Assembly (NCBI GenBank): GCA_963802795.1
Contig: CAWDJV010000005.1
Coordinates: 620,001 to 684,000, forward strand
Length of the DNA stretch: 64,000 nt
Source: JAIBJN01 sp963802795
Lineage (GTDB): Bacteria; Actinomycetota; Thermoleophilia; Gaiellales; Gaiellaceae
Reading direction: 5' to 3'
Part shown: positions 60,293 to 64,000 of the stretch, piece after piece
Layout: every line of letters begins with the position of its first letter
Numbering within the stretch: the stretch's first letter is position 1
Made by a program: the position numbers and the translations under genes
Notes under the pieces: model-generated
What the model was told of the DNA's origin: nothing
What the model saw: only the letters and a program-made list of their open reading frames with translations
Databases searched by the model: none

Positions 60293-62170
60293 ATGAAGCC
60301 AGGCAGGCTTGGGATGGTCGTCGTTGGGGTCGTGGCGGCCGTGGCTCTGAGTGGCGTTCCGACGGCGTTTGCCCAGTCGGGGCCGGTCGTGATGGGCGGT
60401 GTGACGCAGCCCGTGTACGGGTACGCCGACGCGATTCGAGAGCGGCTGTGGGTGACGGCCGACTTCGACAGCGACCTCGACGGGGTGCCCGACGAGATCG
60501 CGATGGACATCATCCGGCCGGCGGCGACCGCCGGCGACCTCAAGGTCCCGCTGATCATGGATGCGAGCCCGTACTACACGACGGTCTGTCGTGGGAATGA
60601 GGGCGAGTGCATCGAGGACCTCGACGGCGACGGGATCAACGACAAGTGGCCGCTCTTCTACGACAACTACTTCGTCCCGCGCGGGTACGCGATGATGTAC
60701 CTGCACATGGCCGGGACGGGTTTCTCGACCGGGTGCCCGATCACGGGCGGCACGCCCGACAACCGCAGCGCCGTCATGGCGATCGACTGGCTCCAGGGCC
60801 GGCGCACAGCCCACGACAAGGACGGGAACATCGTCACCGCCGGCTGGCACACCGGCAAGGCGGGCATGATCGGCAAGTCCTATGACGGCACGCTGGCCAA
60901 CGCGGCCGCGGCGACCGGCGTCGCGGGCCTGACGACGATCGTTCCGATCTCGGCCATCTCGAGCTGGTACGACTACACCCGCTCGAACGGCGTGATCCAG
61001 CGCGGCAACAGCTATCCGTCCAGCCTCGCGAACACGGTGACGAACCCTGACCGGCGTGCGTACTGCGCGGCGACCCGGGCCATGATGGCCGCGGCCGACG
61101 GCGACGAGCACGGCGACTACACGCCGTTCTGGGCCGAGCGCGACTATGTCCCGCACGCCGACAACGTCACGGCGAGCGTCTTCCTCGTCCACGGCACGAA
61201 CGACGAGAACGTGCGCCCCGACCACTGGAGCAAGTGGTGGAGGGAGCTCAAGACTCGGCGGAAGCTGTGGTTGACGCAGACGGGTCACATCGACCCGTTC
61301 GACTTCCGCCGTTCGGTGTGGGTCGACACGATTCACCGCTGGTTCGACCAGGAGCTATGGGGTATCCACAGCGGGATCCGGGACCAGCCCGCGGTGACGA
61401 TCGAGCGGTCGGCCGGCGTCTTCGCCGACTACTCGAAGTGGCCGGACGAGGCCGTCGAGAAGGTCGAGCTCCGCATCCAGGACACCGGCCCGACGACCGC
61501 CGGCCTCCTGAAGACCGGCACCCAGCCGCGTCCCGGCGCGCCGAGGGTCACCCAGACGTTCCAGGACAGCCCGACGCAGAGCCAAACGGCGATGCAGACG
61601 AACCTGGAGACGGTGACGGCGAACCGGCGGGTCTTCCTGACGCCGCCGCTCAAGAAGGACATCCGCATCTCCGGCACGCCCTTCGTGTCAGTCTCCGCCT
61701 CGGCGGATCAGACGGACACGAACTTCGGCGCCCTCCTCGTCGACTGGGGCGTCGACACCCGCGTGCAGTGGAACGTCGGCGACGGCATTCGCACGCTGAC
61801 GACCGAGGACTGCTGGGGCGAGTTCAGCGCCAACGACGATCCGTGCTACTTCCAGACGGAGACGCGAACCGTCACTGCTGAGATCGAGCGGATCACCAAG
61901 GGGATCCTCGACGCCCGCAACCGCAACTCGCTGACCACGCCCGAGGATCTGATCCCCGGTCGGGAGTACGACTTCGACTTCCCTCTCCTGCCGGAGGACT
62001 ACATCGTCAAGGCCGGGCACCGACTCGCCTTCGTCATCGTCGGCAGCTACCCGGGCTACGGCTCGCAGGCCGACCAGACGCGGGCCAACATCACCGTCAA
62101 CCTGACCGATACGACGCTCGAGCTGCCCGTCGTGGGCGGCGCGCCTGCCCTCAAGGCAGCAGGGCTCTAG
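60293..62170 (+). CDS. Secreted Xaa-Pro dipeptidyl-peptidase (S15) family protein
   Basis: 625 aa from ATG 60293, preceded by a strong ribosome site (AAGGAGGGGGA). Signal peptide MKPGRLGMVVVGVVAAVALS... ending at AFAQ. The S15/CocE α/β-hydrolase core shows the nucleophile in GMIGKSYDGTLANAAA, the Asp in LVHGTNDENVRP and the His in TQTGHIDPF; a C-terminal jelly-roll domain follows (TPPLKKDIRISGTPFVSVSAS). Cleaves Xaa-Pro dipeptides or esters outside the cell. Divergent from the Ig-repeat gene across 186 bases holding no gene I can see. Confidence 0.88.
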   Translation: MKPGRLGMVVVGVVAAVALSGVPTAFAQSGPVVMGGVTQPVYGYADAIRERLWVTADFDSDLDGVPDEIAMDIIRPAATAGDLKVPLIMDASPYYTTVCRGNEGECIEDLDGDGINDKWPLFYDNYFVPRGYAMMYLHMAGTGFSTGCPITGGTPDNRSAVMAIDWLQGRRTAHDKDGNIVTAGWHTGKAGMIGKSYDGTLANAAAATGVAGLTTIVPISAISSWYDYTRSNGVIQRGNSYPSSLANTVTNPDRRAYCAATRAMMAAADGDEHGDYTPFWAERDYVPHADNVTASVFLVHGTNDENVRPDHWSKWWRELKTRRKLWLTQTGHIDPFDFRRSVWVDTIHRWFDQELWGIHSGIRDQPAVTIERSAGVFADYSKWPDEAVEKVELRIQDTGPTTAGLLKTGTQPRPGAPRVTQTFQDSPTQSQTAMQTNLETVTANRRVFLTPPLKKDIRISGTPFVSVSASADQTDTNFGALLVDWGVDTRVQWNVGDGIRTLTTEDCWGEFSANDDPCYFQTETRTVTAEIERITKGILDARNRNSLTTPEDLIPGREYDFDFPLLPEDYIVKAGHRLAFVIVGSYPGYGSQADQTRANITVNLTDTTLELPVVGGAPALKAAGL

Positions 62171-62191
62171 GGCTCGGGGGGGAGCGCGAAT

Positions 62192-62220
62192 CGAAGGGGC
62201 CGGCTCAGCCGGCCCCTTCG
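62192..62220. terminator. Bidirectional hairpin terminator
   Basis: CGAAGGGGCCGGC pairs perfectly with GCCGGCCCCTTCG over 13 bases around TCA, between the convergent S15 and ABC permease genes. The AA/TT ends give short T-tracts on either strand. Confidence 0.7.
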
Positions 62221-62225
62221 CGTTC

Positions 62226-62981
62226 TCAGGCCCCGGTCACGCCTTCGCGGGGCTCCCAGCGGAAGCCTCGCAGGGCAACCGCGAGCCCGATCAGTCCCCA
62301 GACCGCGACCGCTGCGACTGCGGAGGGCGCGAAGCGCTCGCCGGGGACGAAGGTCGCGCGGATGAGGTCGAGGAAGTACGTCAGGGGCAGCACCTCGGAG
62401 ATCGCTTCCAGGAACGCGGGCATGTCCTGCGTCGAGAAGAAGACGCCGGAGATGAACGCCATCGGCAGGAAGATCGCGTTGACGACCGCGGAGGAGCCCT
62501 CTGCGGTGCGGACGATCGTCGTGACGGCGATGCCGAGCGCCGCGAACGCGGCGGCGCCGACGAGGATCGCGAAGGCGAGGGCCAGGGGGCGTTCGGGCCA
62601 GTCGGCGTCCAGCACGTAGACGCCGAGGAGGAGCTGGGAGACCACCTGGAGCGCGATCACGACGATCGTCGAGGCAATCACCGCGGCCATGTACGTCCCC
62701 GGGCCGAGCGGCGTCCCGCGAACGCGCTTCAGGAGGCCGGCCTCGCGGCGCACGACGAGCGTGATGGCGAGACCCGCGAACGTGTTCGCCGCGACGCCGT
62801 AGCCGAGCAGCCCCACGAGCAGGAAGGTCGGGGCGCTGACGCCCTCGATCGGCTCGTCGCCGTACACGGAGCCGATCAGGACGAGCAGCAGGATCGGGAA
62901 GAGGAAGCTGAAGAACGCCGCCTCGCGGTTCCGCCAGAAGAGCAGCTGCTGCGCGTGGAGCTCGTGGAGGAAGAGCCTCAC
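62226..62981 (-). CDS. ABC-2 type permease
   Basis: 251 aa from GTG 62981, overlapping the ATPase stop by four bases (GTGA). Six helices, e.g. REAAFFSFLFPILLLVLIGSV, TFLLVGLLGYGVAANTFAGL, IVVIALQVVSQLLLGVYVLD and AIFLPMAFISGVFFSTQDMP. The F-x-x-S-Q-D-M-P ending before the last helix is typical of ABC-2 drug/lipid exporters. The frame upstream of 62981 is shadow sequence. Confidence 0.9.
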   Translation of the reverse strand: MRLFLHELHAQQLLFWRNREAAFFSFLFPILLLVLIGSVYGDEPIEGVSAPTFLLVGLLGYGVAANTFAGLAITLVVRREAGLLKRVRGTPLGPGTYMAAVIASTIVVIALQVVSQLLLGVYVLDADWPERPLALAFAILVGAAAFAALGIAVTTIVRTAEGSSAVVNAIFLPMAFISGVFFSTQDMPAFLEAISEVLPLTYFLDLIRATFVPGERFAPSAVAAVAVWGLIGLAVALRGFRWEPREGVTGA

Positions 62982-63829
62982 TCCGAGGCCTCCTCGCGCG
63001 TAAGCTCGAGGTAGACGTCCTCGAGCGAGCGGCGGTGCACCTCGAGCCCTTCCAGCTCGCGCCCGTCGGCGAGCGCCTCGGCCGTCAGCTCGTGGAGGAC
63101 GCGCGTCGGCTCCTCGGTGGCGACGACGACCTCGCTGCCGTTCCGGCGGTAGCGGATCTCGACGGACGCGTGGTCGGCGAGGAGCTCCCCCGGCGAGCCG
63201 GTGCCGACGATCTCGCCGCCGCGGAGGATCGCGACCCGGTCGGCGAGGCGCTGCGCCTCTTCCATGTAGTGGGTCGTGAGGAGGATGCTCCTGCCGAGGG
63301 AGCGCAGGTCGCGGATCGTCTCCCACGCCTGCCGCCGGGCCGCGGGGTCGAATCCCGTCGTCGGCTCGTCGAGGAAGACGAGCTCGGGATCGCCGACGAG
63401 CGCCAGGGCGAGATCGAGCCGGCGGAGCTGCCCTCCCGACAGCGCCCGCACGCGGGCATCTCGCTGCTCCGCGAGGCCGACCAGCTCGATGACCTCGTCG
63501 GCGCGGCGGGGCGCCGGGTAGTAGCCGGCGAAGAGCCTCACGATCTCGCGGACGCTCAGGAGCGGGTAGACGGCGGAGGACTGAAGGACGATGCCGATCC
63601 GCGCCCGGAAGTCGGTCCGCGCTCGCTCGGGATCCTCGCCGAGGACCCTCACGTCGCCGCCGTCCCGGCGCCTGTAGCCCTCGAGGATCTCGACCGTGGT
63701 CGTCTTGCCGGCCCCGTTCGGCCCGAGGAGGGCAAAGACCTCGCCCGTCTCGACTACGAAGGAGATCCCGTGTAGAACTTCGCGCTGTCCGTAGGTCTTC
63801 CGCAGGTCCGTGACGGCGATCGCGCTCAC
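62978..63829 (-). CDS. ABC transporter ATP-binding protein (drug-exporter type)
   Basis: 283 aa from GTG 63829 (SAIAVTDLRKTYGQREVLHG); sequence further upstream in frame is not protein-like. Walker A GPNGAGKTTTVEIL, signature ALSGGQLRRLDLAL, Walker B LVFLDEPTTGFD, switch His in ILLTTHYMEEAQRLADR. A C-terminal domain of about 60 residues follows (SVEIRYRRNGSEVVVATEEP). DRA-type ATPase working with the permease encoded next. Substrate unknown. Confidence 0.92.
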   Translation of the reverse strand: MSAIAVTDLRKTYGQREVLHGISFVVETGEVFALLGPNGAGKTTTVEILEGYRRRDGGDVRVLGEDPERARTDFRARIGIVLQSSAVYPLLSVREIVRLFAGYYPAPRRADEVIELVGLAEQRDARVRALSGGQLRRLDLALALVGDPELVFLDEPTTGFDPAARRQAWETIRDLRSLGRSILLTTHYMEEAQRLADRVAILRGGEIVGTGSPGELLADHASVEIRYRRNGSEVVVATEEPTRVLHELTAEALADGRELEGLEVHRRSLEDVYLELTREEASE

Positions 63830-63848
63830 GGGAGGCGAGGATACCGGG

Positions 63849-64000
63849 GTGCACGTCACCGCCATCCACTCGGAGCGGCTTGACCTCGTCTCCCTCTCGG
63901 CGGAGGTCGTGGAGGCTCTCCTGGAGGGGCGGCTGAGCGAAGCAGAGGCCCTGCTCTCGGTTCCGCTTCCCGAGGGCTGGCTCGACGCCGACGTCAAGCG
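63849..64000 (+). CDS. GNAT-like acetyltransferase, N-terminal part
   Basis: Runs off the right edge; 50 codons visible from GTG 63849. VTAIHSERLDLVSLSAEVVEALLEG is the β1 and first helix of GNAT proteins (R-L-x-L-x-x-L-x-x-E), followed by LSEAEALLSVPLPEGWLDAD, the pattern of RimJ/RimL-like members. Divergent from the ABC operon across 19 bases. Confidence 0.6.
   Translation, partial: MHVTAIHSERLDLVSLSAEVVEALLEGRLSEAEALLSVPLPEGWLDADVK

Overview
The window is GC-rich, densely coded DNA of actinobacterial type. Many starts are GTG or TTG and stop/start overlaps of 1-4 bases are common. The best guess is a deep-branching actinobacterium of the Thermoleophilia (Gaiellales/Solirubrobacterales-like), inferred from gene content: the PASTA-kinase/PBP/RodA/PstP/FHA cell-wall cluster, SUF iron-sulfur assembly with SufU, an OpcA-type pentose-phosphate operon and a caa3 oxidase. 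No rRNA or marker phylogeny is present to prove this. Several core genes carry single extra bases that break the frame (gabT twice, ddl, transketolase, a GMC oxidoreductase probably twice, a large surface protein). All have the same sign, which suggests an unpolished assembly rather than real decay.

Layout. 1-5 kb: SUF genes (sufD, sufS, sufU) interleaved with a methyltransferase, a Rieske ferredoxin, a small Cys-rich protein and an O-methyltransferase. 5.4-5.6 kb: a probable structured small RNA with its own promoter and terminator. 5.6-8.3 kb: an NDUFA9-like SDR and dCTP deaminase, divergent from a broken class III aminotransferase. 8.4-21 kb: cell-envelope signalling (two Ser/Thr kinases around a D-Ala-D-Ala ligase, then PBP, RodA/FtsW, PstP, two FHA proteins, a third membrane kinase and a membrane-anchored CARDB-like protein). 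21-24.4 kb: DUF4446 protein, acetyltransferase, HNH endonuclease, ABC-2 exporter. 24.4-28.3 kb: a nitrogen module of glnA, a GAF/HisKA_2 histidine kinase and an ANTAR antiterminator. The glnA leader can fold into two hexaloop hairpins competing with a terminator, the expected ANTAR target. 28.4-38.7 kb: an ABC-F ATPase, then a complete pentose-phosphate operon (tkt, tal, pgi, gnd, zwf, opcA, pgl). 38.7-45 kb: amidase, ctaB with a membrane extension, ctaD, ctaC, and a DUF4395/thioredoxin-like membrane protein. 45-55.4 kb: 2-oxoglutarate dehydrogenase E1, a gluconate-dehydrogenase-type subunit pair, and secreted or membrane proteins of unknown role.

55.4-56.5 kb is the scar of an integrative element at a tRNA-Arg(CCU) gene: a displaced tRNA 3' half, direct repeats resembling integrase arm sites and a truncated tyrosine recombinase. 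56.6-62.2 kb encodes a large secreted protein with Ig/cadherin-type repeats and a choice-of-anchor L domain, and a secreted Xaa-Pro dipeptidyl-peptidase-like enzyme. The window ends with a second ABC-2 exporter and a partial GNAT gene.

Three intergenic copies of a palindromic repeat (18.1, 21.0 and 37.1 kb) form a dispersed family with compensatory changes in an internal stem. Several genes have a TANNNT box 6-8 bases before the start codon, suggesting leaderless transcripts.
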